A stretch of 41,543 bases of DNA from Perkinsus olseni (taxonomy: Eukaryota > Perkinsozoa > Perkinsida): assembly GCA_013115125.1 (NCBI GenBank), contig JABANN010000297.1:1-41543 (forward strand), in the 5' to 3' direction. A program made the translations under genes and the position numbers. Below, piece by piece: positions 31,986 through 40,487 of the stretch (its first letter is position 1; each line of letters begins with the position of its first letter). Under the pieces are notes generated by a model. That model saw nothing but the letters and a program-made list of their open reading frames with translations. It was not told the origin of the DNA and searched no databases.

Positions 31986-32738
31986 CCCGCAAAATATGCT
32001 CATCTTCTTCAGATTATGTTGACATGTACATCGAGGACGGTCAGTTGGACAAAGATCATTTACCAGAACATGTTCGCGCGTGTTACCAAAGGGTGGCATG
32101 ATGATCTCCGCATGAAGCGCACTATGTCACACTTGAACCGTCATGCTCACTGTTGGGTTATTAACGACCCGCTGTAAACTACCCCAATAAATTCTTACCG
32201 TCTCCCGTTCTTCGTCTTAGTGACGAAGCCATCCGTCTATATCTCCATTGACGGCATGTTCGACAATCCCGCTGCTTCTTTAGCATATGACAGCATAGAC
32301 CCGTCAACAAGCTTGAGGTTCTAATGTTTTCATCATTTCATCTGCTGCACGATCTGACTGAACGTAGAGTGAGTAAGATCTTTAATTGCGTCCACAAGCC
32401 AGCATCGCCAGCAGCCACCTACATATCGCCTCCGTTGCCCTCCCTCACACAGTTCCATTAAAATACGGATGCCCGTCCGTATACCTTGAGTCTGCGTGGC
32501 AACGTTCAAGTCGTGCGGGGACTGTCGATGTGCACGCGTGTACACGACGCGCCGTGCCGAGGATATTTGTCGTTGTGGATCGGGGACCGCCAGGGCTTGA
32601 TCGTAGATAGCTGGAAATGAAACCATCTGCCTCACATCAAATACATAAGTCCTAGAATCACTCGTACTCCTACATACTTTCTCATGAAATGTACAAAATG
32701 AAACGCTTTCTAGCGGAGCGAAGCGCGTGTTGTCCACC
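31986..32738. other. Intergenic region, 750 bp
   Basis: It holds the 3' end of cathepsin C gene 2, with an AATAAA at about 32187 that could be a poly(A) signal, and the 5' region of the ankyrin gene. A copy of the TAGCGGAGCGAAGCG motif lies at 32711-32725. No coding signal was seen. Confidence 0.45.
32711..32725. repeat. Copy of a short GC-rich interspersed motif
   Basis: TAGCGGAGCGAAGCG, the reverse complement of the CGTTTCGCTCCGCTA found at 37889-37903. The flank GAAACGCTTTC (32699-32709) makes it part of a larger imperfect palindrome. Confidence 0.5.
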
Positions 32739-34131
32739 TATATGTATCGTCATCTTGCGCTGCCTCTCCTAGTGCTCTGTCTTGTTACATCATCGATGTT
32801 CGTCCGTCAATCGGGCTTCCGGTATGTGCAGAGGCAAATCAGGATGTACAGGTGGAATCGCCTGACCGCCAACATGCTCCTCACTGGGAGTCGTTCTGAA
32901 GCTGGATCATCGATGGCCTTGGTAGTGTCCGTATGGCCATTATGGGCACTGAAGTGTTTTTCGTTAGGTGATCTGTGGTGCTGGTATTGGAGGCTTCTCC
33001 CTCGCGTCTCACGCGGTAGTATCTCCCAACGATCATGGCAGCTCTTGTGGATGGTTTGGTAGTAGCAAGAGTAATAAAGTGGACGAGGTGGTTGATGAGA
33101 GGGACGTCTTGAGTGATATCGAGTCCAATAAGGTAATTATTGAGGCCTCAGTGAACCGAGCATGTTACTGGTTCGTTACTTGAACAATCAGGCATTTACT
33201 ACGGGCAGTGGCGGCGGGTGTAGCATTGTAGCCAAGCTGGGTGATGGCCAGGAGACAGCCACGGCTGATTCAACACCCTCTACGTCTTCGGGTGGTGGTG
33301 ATGATGCTATGTGGGGAGAGCTTATGGAGGGAGCCGAGGCCCCGGCGGATGCCAGGGTTAAACCTACTGAGCTGCACTTGGCTGCCTTCAGAGGCGATTT
33401 AATCAAAGTAAAGTCTCTTATTGACAACGAGGTGATACAGGGCCGTCCTCGTCGTATCGAACTTGCGCACAATATTCGCTCATCGTTCGTTGGCACGCTC
33501 AGGAGCATCAGATAAACCAGGCTGATAGTGAAGGCATGACGCCATTAATGGTAGCTGTTAAGCAAGGACATTTGGACGTGGCTGAGCTGCTCCTACCGGT
33601 CAGCGATGTGAAGGCCACAGATAAGGAGGAATGGACCGTTCTGCACTGGTAGTGTTCTATGGTTGTTGTCTGGGAGGCACACGAGGTTCCAGGGCCTGCG
33701 AGGTCGGAAGGTTGGCCATCGTTAAGAGACTGTGTGGAGAACACTCGGAGCTTCTGGCGATGAAGGACAAGAGAGGCCTCTCTCCCCTGCATGTAGGAGC
33801 TTCTGACTTGCAGCTAGAGGTGTCAGAATCCTTAAGTAGATCGCGTGTTGGCAAGGGAATGAGGAACTGGCTAGGATTTTATTAGATAATAAGGCAGACA
33901 TAAAAGCCCTGACCAAATGGGGCGAGACCCCGCTGGTGAGCCCTTCATGTCTTCGCTGCTCCTTAACAGTTGTCTCGTCATCGTCGTCAGCACCACGCGG
34001 CATTCTTTGGCCATGTTGGGGTATGTCGACTCTTATTACAACATGGGGCCGACCCTTTAGTGAAGGATAGGCTCCGTCGCTCGCCCAAGTCCTTGGCGAG
34101 TGGCAAGGCTGCCAGCGCGGAGTTGCGGTGA
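32739..34131 (+). CDS. Membrane-anchored ankyrin-repeat protein
   Basis: Exons start at ATG 32739 and end at TGA 34129-34131, with introns beginning near 32910, 33133, 33431, 33649, 33811 and 33937. The N-terminus has a signal anchor (HLALPLLVLCLVTSSMF) and possibly a second hydrophobic stretch (LVICGAGIGGFSLASHAVV). A Ser/Gly/Asp-rich linker leads into five ankyrin units: TELHLAAFRGDLIKVKSLI, GMTPLMVAVKQGHLDVAELL, EWTVLHWACEVGRLAIVKRL, GLSPLHIACWQGNEELARIL and HHAAFFGHVGVCRLLLQHGA. Introns cut within or between repeats, and joining them restores the 33-residue pattern, which supports the model. Ankyrin repeats bind partner proteins; the partner is unknown. The repeats probably face the cytosol if the first segment is a type II anchor. 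Confidence 0.8.
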
Positions 34132-34439
34132 GGCTGAGTTAGTCATTCGTCTGCCAGTGGGCTCCTCTGTGCCAGAGACCTCTTCCGCGAGGCTGCTGCT
34201 GCTGCAGTCCCCCACAACGATTCGACATCGCCGGCCTCCTCCAATGAGTGAGCGCCTTTGTCAATTATATATGAGACGACGATCCATGATGGTGACACGA
34301 CAGTGATGGTGGTTATACACCATCATATGGGTGGTTAGTAGCCGTAGTAAGTGCATTCCGTTTCAGAGTTTGTCAGTGATAAGAGCGGATTGGGTTCAGT
34401 GTCGAGGCTCAATCACGGAAAAACTCCTCAGGTTTTTTG
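34132..34439. other. Intergenic region before the M16 peptidase gene
   Basis: About 300 bp with a short CTG run. It ends in a pyrimidine-AG site (ctcctcag at about 34423-34430) ten bases before the ATG, a likely spliced-leader acceptor. Confidence 0.4.
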
Positions 34440-37400
34440 ATGACTCCTATTGTTGCCGGGCGTTGTCGTCATACTCGTCGAAGACGTTCGTCACTTCCCT
34501 ACAGTCTGCTGGTCTTGGCTGTATTCCTATATGTTGTCATCCAGCTCAGTACACCAGCCCTCTTCGTGCTGCCTCGCCCGGCAGTGCCACAGTCTGCCGT
34601 GTCGAACACTTACGGGAGGCCTCATGCTACCAATCTTAGGGCTCGGCACAGTGCTACTGTGGGCAGAACGCCTAGTGCGTATCCGACCTCTCTCCTGGTC
34701 CTCGGTATGGGGGTTGCTGCATTGGTGTCCGTAGCGATGGCGAAGAGACGAGGGGGAAAGAATGTCAGCCGTCGTGCTGCTGTTGAGGCCACCCCTTCGA
34801 TTCCGGCCACCTCAGCGCCATTGCCTAGGAACCCAGCCGTGAGGGTGGGTAGGCTGAGTAGCGGCCTGCAGTATGTTATTCAAGACCACAAGGATGTTGG
34901 GGGAAAGGCAGTCCATGCCACCCTAGAGGTGCATGTTGGCAGCCGAGATGAGAGTGCCGGGGAGCAAGGTATGGCCCATCTAGTGGAGCACGCTGCCTTC
35001 ATGGGGTGTGACCGGAGGAGGGCAGCACTGGCAGCGAAGGGAGGCCAGAGCAATGCGGAGACCGACTATCATCATGTTAGCTTCGAGACTGTCATACCTA
35101 ACGCGGCTGGCCTTGGGGACGCTCTGGGGCTGCTGAGGCAGGCGGGGTTCGAGGCTGAGTTGAATAAGGATGTGGTGGAGAGGGAGAGGTTGGTAGTACT
35201 TCGGGAGAAGGCTCAGATGGATACACATGACTACGCCCAGGAGTGTGCTGCGCTGGAGGCTCTGCATAGTGAGAACGTCTTGGGCACGCAGTTCCCTATT
35301 GGAAGCTCTCAGCTTGTACAGGGATGGACGGTGAAGCAGGTGAAGGACTTCTATAAGAAGTGGTTCAGGCCGGCCAACAGCACGCTGTTCATCGTCGGGG
35401 ATCTTGCTGGCCGCGATGAGGACGTTATATCGAAAATTGAGCAAACCTTTGGCGATGTGGAGGTTGGTGTCGCCCCTGTCCGCAAGCCAGTGCACCATGT
35501 ATGGTCACCTAAGGCCCCGACCATCCGTATTGACCCTCAGTCGGAGGAGTCATCGGTAGGCCGCATAATGCTGATGTCGAAGCAGCCAGTACATCCATTG
35601 CGGACACGGTTGGACATGAGGAGGTATGTGGCCGAGGACATAGCTATACGGGCGGTGGCATCGAGACTGCAGAGGGCTAGCAGGGCTTTGGAAGTGCCAG
35701 TGGTAGCGGAGGCCGACTGTCTGGATAGTATCAGGGAGGGCTGTAGGGTTACTAGTATCCGGGTTGGAGGTACAACTGTCGACGGAGCGAAGCGTGGAGT
35801 GAGTCAGGCAGCGAGGGTTGTGGAGGATGTGTGCTCCAGCCCATTGGATGAGGAGGAGGTGATGGCCCTTGGACAGGAGTATGTTAAAGGCTTAGCTGAC
35901 ATGAAGGAGGCTAGCAGTGCAGAGCAGCTACAGATGTTGATGGACCTCCTGTTATTGGGCCATACGCCAGTGGCACCCGCTGATGCGACGAAGTTGGCTG
36001 AAGAGACCGTGAGGGAGGTGACCCCTGCTGAGGTCATGGAAGGGGCTCGAAGAGTGTTCGGTTGCCTGCTAGATGAGAGGCTTAGGGTTTACGCTACTGG
36101 TCGAGGATGGACTCAATCCTCCATTTTGGAGGCCATCGATAGTGGCGTGAGAGACGAGGGACCAAGGCCGCTGCCCTTAGCGCTCCATTGCCATCATCTT
36201 TTGGATCATCAGGAGGCCTCGTCGCCCCGTGTACTCGATATAGACAAGAATGGCGAAGTCTGCAGTACCCGCTTGGCGACTGGAGTGAAGGTGCGGGTGG
36301 TCCAGTCATCAGGAGAGCCTGGCAACTATCGTATACGTGTACGGTGGCCGGGTGGGGCCTTGAAGGCTAGAAGCTCGGCCCATGCCGCCGTTGCCGGCCA
36401 TGTCCTGGCTTCCCATTGGCAGAAGGCTGATGGCAGCGTTGATGCCTTCATGAAGGAGCACTCTCTCAGCGAGCCTGTGATGGGCCAATCGCTTGAGTGG
36501 ACCGAGATTACTGTGTCTGGGGCCAAGGGCGTGGAGGCCGCGTTGGAATTCGTGAAGTTTGTGCTACAAACGCAGGTAGAGGCCGGCGCTGAAGGGTCGG
36601 CACATGTTGCCAAGGCCTTGGCGAGTCTCGAGGCCTTAGAGTCTGGTCGTGAGCTGTCTATTGAGCGAGAGGGGCTTGATAGGCTGGTGGGAAGCATGTA
36701 CCCCCACACTGATGTCCTCAGAGAGCCCAAGGGGTTGGGCCAGGTCCGGGAGGTCACGCGGGAGTTGTCTTGGGGTGATGACTCTCTGCTGGCGATCGAC
36801 ATGGTAGGAGACTTCAGCAGCCCTCAGGAGGCCTTTGCGGTAGCTGACAAGTTCTTTGGGGCTTCGAAGATGATGGAAGGTGAGCCCAAGGCAGAGGCAG
36901 CCCCAACACTGCCCAGCGTAGCCGACTCGTGGACTGATGCACCACAGAGGGTGAGCATGCCGAAGGTGGCCAATGACCGGGCCTTGGTCCTGCTAGGAGG
37001 AGGTATGGAGAAGCGACCGGAATGGCAGGTAGCGTTGCTGGCTGAAGAGATCCTGAATGCAGCACTGTTCAAGAGGCTGAGAGAAGAGGCCCGACTAACG
37101 TACGATGCCCGTGGCTCTTTCTTGGTCCCTGATCGGCCTAATACGGGTACTGGCCATTGGACGGTGGCAGTCCACACTGACCCAGCTGATGCTACTCAAT
37201 GCGCGATGGAGGCTCTACGGGTAGTAAGAGAGCAGAGAATGGTAGACGATTCATCCTTAGCCCGAGCGAAAGCAAGTGTGATGGGCCAGCTATCTCAACT
37301 GCAGACAGCCAATGCCTTTATCATGGCGATGTTGGACAAGCCTGGTGGTCTGGAGCGAATACAGCAGGTCTCCGCAGAGGAGGTGGAGGCTGTGTTCAAA

Positions 37401-37472
37401 GCTATGCGTGCTGGGCCTCGGTCGACCCATGTTGTCGTGGCCGAAGGCGAGGCTAGGAATGTTTCTACGTAA
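34440..37472 (+). CDS. M16 metallopeptidase, probable plastid stromal processing peptidase
   Basis: A single 3-kb exon, 1010 residues, from ATG 34440 to TAA. The zinc motif HxxEH is HLVEH (residues 180-184). The next part, GGQSNAETDYHHVSFETV, and then ALHSENVLGTQFPIGSSQLV and FYKKWFRPANSTLFIVGDL, match plant stromal processing peptidase (SPP) rather than mitochondrial MPP or insulysin. SPP cuts transit peptides from proteins imported into plastids. The length fits SPP. The leader is tripartite: a signal-type hydrophobic stretch (LLVLAVFLYVVIQLSTPALF, residues 23-42), then FVLP and a Ser/Arg-rich region, then a second span (LLVLGMGVAALVSVAMA) followed by KRRGGK. This is the class I plastid leader of dinoflagellates, whose transit part begins FVAP. 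The C-terminal inactive M16 half is present. Being intronless among intron-rich neighbours, it may derive from a reverse-transcribed copy. Confidence 0.8.
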   Translation: MTPIVAGRCRHTRRRRSSLPYSLLVLAVFLYVVIQLSTPALFVLPRPAVPQSAVSNTYGRPHATNLRARHSATVGRTPSAYPTSLLVLGMGVAALVSVAMAKRRGGKNVSRRAAVEATPSIPATSAPLPRNPAVRVGRLSSGLQYVIQDHKDVGGKAVHATLEVHVGSRDESAGEQGMAHLVEHAAFMGCDRRRAALAAKGGQSNAETDYHHVSFETVIPNAAGLGDALGLLRQAGFEAELNKDVVERERLVVLREKAQMDTHDYAQECAALEALHSENVLGTQFPIGSSQLVQGWTVKQVKDFYKKWFRPANSTLFIVGDLAGRDEDVISKIEQTFGDVEVGVAPVRKPVHHVWSPKAPTIRIDPQSEESSVGRIMLMSKQPVHPLRTRLDMRRYVAEDIAIRAVASRLQRASRALEVPVVAEADCLDSIREGCRVTSIRVGGTTVDGAKRGVSQAARVVEDVCSSPLDEEEVMALGQEYVKGLADMKEASSAEQLQMLMDLLLLGHTPVAPADATKLAEETVREVTPAEVMEGARRVFGCLLDERLRVYATGRGWTQSSILEAIDSGVRDEGPRPLPLALHCHHLLDHQEASSPRVLDIDKNGEVCSTRLATGVKVRVVQSSGEPGNYRIRVRWPGGALKARSSAHAAVAGHVLASHWQKADGSVDAFMKEHSLSEPVMGQSLEWTEITVSGAKGVEAALEFVKFVLQTQVEAGAEGSAHVAKALASLEALESGRELSIEREGLDRLVGSMYPHTDVLREPKGLGQVREVTRELSWGDDSLLAIDMVGDFSSPQEAFAVADKFFGASKMMEGEPKAEAAPTLPSVADSWTDAPQRVSMPKVANDRALVLLGGGMEKRPEWQVALLAEEILNAALFKRLREEARLTYDARGSFLVPDRPNTGTGHWTVAVHTDPADATQCAMEALRVVREQRMVDDSSLARAKASVMGQLSQLQTANAFIMAMLDKPGGLERIQQVSAEEVEAVFKAMRAGPRSTHVVVAEGEARNVST

Positions 37473-38033
37473 GACTATAGGCCTAGCGTTGGGGAGGGGA
37501 GGTGCCTAGTAGCTCTGTCTCTGTCTAGTTCGCTTTTCCACTATAGCGCCACCGAAGAAGAAAGGAGCCGAGGCTATTGTGAAGCCCAAGGCTAAAGCCA
37601 AGGGTAAGGCGAAGGGTAAGGCCCGAGCCAAGGCGGCTGCGACAGCGAGCGCTGAAGTGGTAAGAGGTATTGCTGCCTGCGGTATCTCGTAGATCTTTAT
37701 ACAGGACCCTCAAGAGGCCGATGTGTTGATAGAAGCTTGCAAGAGCTGAGGTGTGTTCAAGCGAAGCGCGGCAGCTCTTGCCGGGGCTCTAGAGGAGCGT
37801 CGGCCAGGGACTACCGTGGTAGTGAATGAGAACGGTCAAGCCAAGCCGAGGAAGGGGACTTTCGCCGTCAAGGTGCCACGTCGATGGCCGTTTCGCTCCG
37901 CTATGCTGTTGTGGTGTAGGTACACGGGGGAAAGGAGGTCCTGGCTTTGGTAGCGATGCCACGCCCCTTCAAGAACCTTCGCGAGTTGGACATGGAGGAA
38001 GCGGCCACGCAAGTGGTAGAGGCTTTGAAGTGA
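37459..38033 (+). CDS. SELENOH: Selenoprotein H, Sec encoded by in-frame TGA
   Basis: Exon 37705-37872 reads ADVLIEACKS, TGA (37747-37749), then GVFKRSAAALAGALEERRPG and KPRKGTFAVK. This is the SELENOH pattern (IEHCTSU, YGRNAAAL, KPRRGSFEV in human), with the CxxU redox motif. Exon 37920-38033 supplies the rest (VHGGKEVLALVAMPRPFKNL) and a TGA stop. Exon 37547-37659 gives a Lys/Ala-rich segment (PKKKGAEAIV, AKGKAKGKARAKA) like the nuclear-localising basic end of SELENOH. A frame-compatible first exon (37459-37501, MFLRKTIGLALG) would overlap the last 14 nt of the M16 gene, so the start is unresolved. The thioredoxin-like SELENOH acts in nucleolar redox control in animals. Total about 145 residues, close to the human 122. 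A SECIS element follows at 38063-38120. A naive gene caller would break this gene at the TGA. Confidence 0.88.
37889..37903. repeat. Copy of a short GC-rich interspersed motif inside an intron
   Basis: CGTTTCGCTCCGCTA lies in the second intron of the selenoprotein H gene. It matches the reverse complement of 32711-32725 over all but one or two bases and resembles 24793-24804. Confidence 0.5.
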
Positions 38034-38062
38034 GGATGGCCTCCGGTAAAGGTCCTATCTAT

Positions 38063-38120
38063 AAGAGCGAATGACATCGCGTCCACAAAACCATCTGGCT
38101 GGACGTTGATTGATATGCTT
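38063..38120 (+). promoter_or_regulatory. SECIS element (selenocysteine insertion) in the 3' UTR
   Basis: 30 nt after the stop, the RNA can fold as helix I (AAGAGC with GCTTT), an internal loop, the non-Watson-Crick quartet ATGA (38071-38074) opposite TGAT (38111-38114), helix II of about 10 pairs (ATC-GCGTCCA with TGGACGT-GAT, one bulged T), and an apical loop that starts CAAAACC, giving the conserved unpaired A residues. All parts of the eukaryotic SECIS consensus are present in order. It would recruit SBP2 and eEFSec so that the TGA at 37747 is read as Sec. Confidence 0.85.
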
Positions 38121-38303
38121 TCGAGGGAGGATACTACGCAAGGCTCATATCTATCACCAATTCAAATGAATTTTTAATAACGTGCTGCTAGGGTTGTACT
38201 GGGTCGTGTTAGAGTAATGCTGACTGATCACTAGCCATTACAAGGGACAGGCATTGTGTCGGCATCTTTGCTGAATAGATTGTTTCTTCGGTTATTCAGT
38301 TTG

Positions 38304-39398
38304 ATGAGTACTAATCCTATGAATCCTATCAATGCCTTCGCCTTCGCCTTACTCAAGGAGCTCGAACCGGAGCCTTCCTCTAATTACGTTACGAATACTG
38401 TAGTGAGTTCGCTGTCGCTCTTCCAGACCATGGCTATTGCGGCATATGGTGCCCACGAGGGTAAGACTCTCGACGGCTTGCTCAACGTCACCCATGCTGA
38501 AGACCTGGAACAGCTTTGTGATGTCAGCCGTGACTTCAGTCGCTCCGGCGGCGACCGTGATGTGCTGCTGTCCGCCAATGCTGTCTGGTCGCCTTACCTC
38601 ACGGAGTCCTTCATAGACGATGTCAAGACTAATCTGAATGCAGAAGTGTTCCCTGAGGTACCCAATAAGGACCTCATCAATGCCTGGGTTGACCGGAAGA
38701 CGAAGGGCATGATTCAAAACTTGCTCTCAGAGGATCCGCCCGATGGTGCAACTCTGGTCAATGCTGTACATTTTAAAGAACAGTGGAGGACAGCGTTCAT
38801 GAAAACTTTCACTCGAGAGGCCGATTTCCACGCCCGGAAAGATGAGCCACCTGTGAAGGTTGAGATGATGGTCGCTGCGAGCCCCTATGGTGATACTAGA
38901 CAGAAAGGCTTTGATTATTACGCCGATGATAAAGTGCAGGTGGCAGAGATCCCTTATGCTCATGATGACTATGATGCTCTGATAGCCTTGCCGGCTGAGG
39001 GGGTTTCCGTTGATAATTTCGTGGCGCGTGACTTTGACACCTGGTGTGAGGGGATGCAGCATAATAAGGAGGGTAGTATTTCATTTCCCAAGTTCAAGGC
39101 GGAGTATGGCGTGCGGGATATGACGAATGAGTTCGAGCGTATGGGTTTGGTGTTGGATGGAGACTACAGTAAGATGGGCCCGGGGCTGCGGGTCGGCTCG
39201 GTGCTTCACAAGGCGCTTATGAAAGTAGACGAGGAGGGTACCGAGGCCGCAGCAGCATCAGCGATGGTGATGCTAACGGCGATGCCTATCGATCCTCCCT
39301 TCCGTATGGTGTGCAACAGGCCCTTCATGTTCATAGTGAGGCACAAGCCCACTAACAGCATCGTTTTCATTGCTAAGATTAGGAATCCGACGGTTTAA
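38304..39398 (+). CDS. Serpin, intracellular type
   Basis: An intronless ORF of 364 residues. I chose ATG 38304 (MSTNPMNPINAFAFAL), which follows a TTCAG acceptor; the frame is open farther upstream but without ATG. Typical serpin signatures are NTVVSSLSLFQTMAIAAYGA (helix B), LVNAVHFKEQWRTAF (strand 3A), ISFPKFKAEYGVRD, VGSVLHKALMKVDEEGTEAA, and NRPFMFIVRHKPTNSIVFIAKI. The hinge EEGTEAAAASA fits inhibitory serpins that trap proteases by loop insertion. The loop after it (MVMLTAMPIDPPFRM) is about three residues longer than in alpha-1-antitrypsin. Counting from the hinge puts Ala at P1, so an elastase-like target is possible but uncertain. No signal peptide is seen, so it probably acts in the cytosol, perhaps protecting against leaked proteases such as the cathepsins nearby. 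Confidence 0.92.
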   Translation: MSTNPMNPINAFAFALLKELEPEPSSNYVTNTVVSSLSLFQTMAIAAYGAHEGKTLDGLLNVTHAEDLEQLCDVSRDFSRSGGDRDVLLSANAVWSPYLTESFIDDVKTNLNAEVFPEVPNKDLINAWVDRKTKGMIQNLLSEDPPDGATLVNAVHFKEQWRTAFMKTFTREADFHARKDEPPVKVEMMVAASPYGDTRQKGFDYYADDKVQVAEIPYAHDDYDALIALPAEGVSVDNFVARDFDTWCEGMQHNKEGSISFPKFKAEYGVRDMTNEFERMGLVLDGDYSKMGPGLRVGSVLHKALMKVDEEGTEAAAASAMVMLTAMPIDPPFRMVCNRPFMFIVRHKPTNSIVFIAKIRNPTV

Positions 39399-39536
39399 AA
39401 GGACTTTTTATAGTAGAAAGATTTCTCCTGTGGGGGCTTGTGGTGTTGAGCTACAGTGACCGCGGGCTCTCGTGCCGCTTCATTGCTATCATGGATATGG
39501 CTTCACGCGGGTCTTCTGCAGTTTGTACCCTTGTCA

Positions 39537-40323
39537 ATGTCCAGTCCTGACCATAATGACACGTCGGTCTCAGACCCCTCGTTGAGGCCTGCTGCTCATG
39601 AGGGAGAGCCTCGTAGCGCTATGGACGTGGCAGACGACCTCCTCAACCACCTCACAGCCACACAGTTGCTCTACACCCTGCATCGAGTTCACCATCTCTG
39701 CTATCATGTAGTGAAGGGCAAGCTAGAGGTAGGATGCGCTAGCTCGGACATGATTTTGTCTTCAGGCCCCGGAGAAGGCGAGGGAGCTCCTTAATGAGGA
39801 CCCTAACCTGTCACTTGCGCTCATCCACGCACACTACCTTCTGGGGGTCACCACAGGAGAGCGTCTGCTGCCTCTCACTGCGGATGAAGTAAGGGGCTCG
39901 TTAGCGTTACCAAGTAGGCAGTAGTATCTATCTTAGGTGAGCCTAGCGAAGGACCGGCTGCAGCAGATCAGGACCCAGGGTGCAGTGGCAGCTTCGGAGT
40001 CTGCAGTCCAGCCAATGCCCTTCTACAGTCAGCAGGCTCCTGGCACGACTGAACTTCAAACAGTGGTAGTATACTGCAGCCCTCGGATAACTTTTCATGT
40101 AACGCCTTATCGCCTGTAGCTCCCGTCGGCCGCCCCGGTGCATCCTACGGACGATAAGCTCGATCATCTAGCAAGGGAGATATCCGAGCTCACTGGCTCG
40201 AAAATCGCCGCTGATACCGAGAGTATCCTGGCCGCGTTAGGGGACTTGTCGCCGGAGCAGATCGGCTCTTTACCCGAGGAGGTCCAGGCGCAGGTGCTGG
40301 AACTCTTGCAAGGGGCTGAGTAA
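39537..40323 (+). CDS. CstF-64-like protein: hinge and C-terminal domains, no RRM
   Basis: Exons 39537-39707, 39766-39888, 39937-40062 and 40120-40323, all phase 0, give 207 residues from ATG to TAA. The N-terminal half (DLLNHLTATQLLYTLHRVH, then APEKARELLNEDPNLSLALI) matches the CstF-64 hinge that binds CstF-77 (in human, LFELMKQMKL ... EARNMLLQNPQLAYAL). The last 35 residues (LAALGDLSPEQIGSLPEEV, then QAQVLELLQGAE) match the C-terminal three-helix domain that binds Pcf11 (QLTADQIAMLPPEQRQSIL). Together these place it in the mRNA 3'-end cleavage complex. The usual N-terminal RRM, which binds the GU-rich element, is missing: the ORF before the ATG is short and unlike an RRM. Either RNA binding is supplied by another subunit or the RRM is encoded elsewhere. 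Confidence 0.8.
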
Positions 40324-40487
40324 TGAGGAGCCTTCTTCCACAGTGTTTCACTCTTATACGTATGTATGATTCTAAATGAAGGAAGAAGATAGCAGTGTTG
40401 TATGTGGGGGAGTAAGCCAGTGAGGAGCAGGAATTTCGTGGCGCGCGGTGATTTCCCTGACAGCTTGCATTCCTTCTCTGTCTCCTG

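Noticed and set aside
34450-37509. Additional ORFs of 60-170 codons on both strands across the M16 gene
   Set aside because: They are shadows of a long, well-supported coding frame and show no independent motif.
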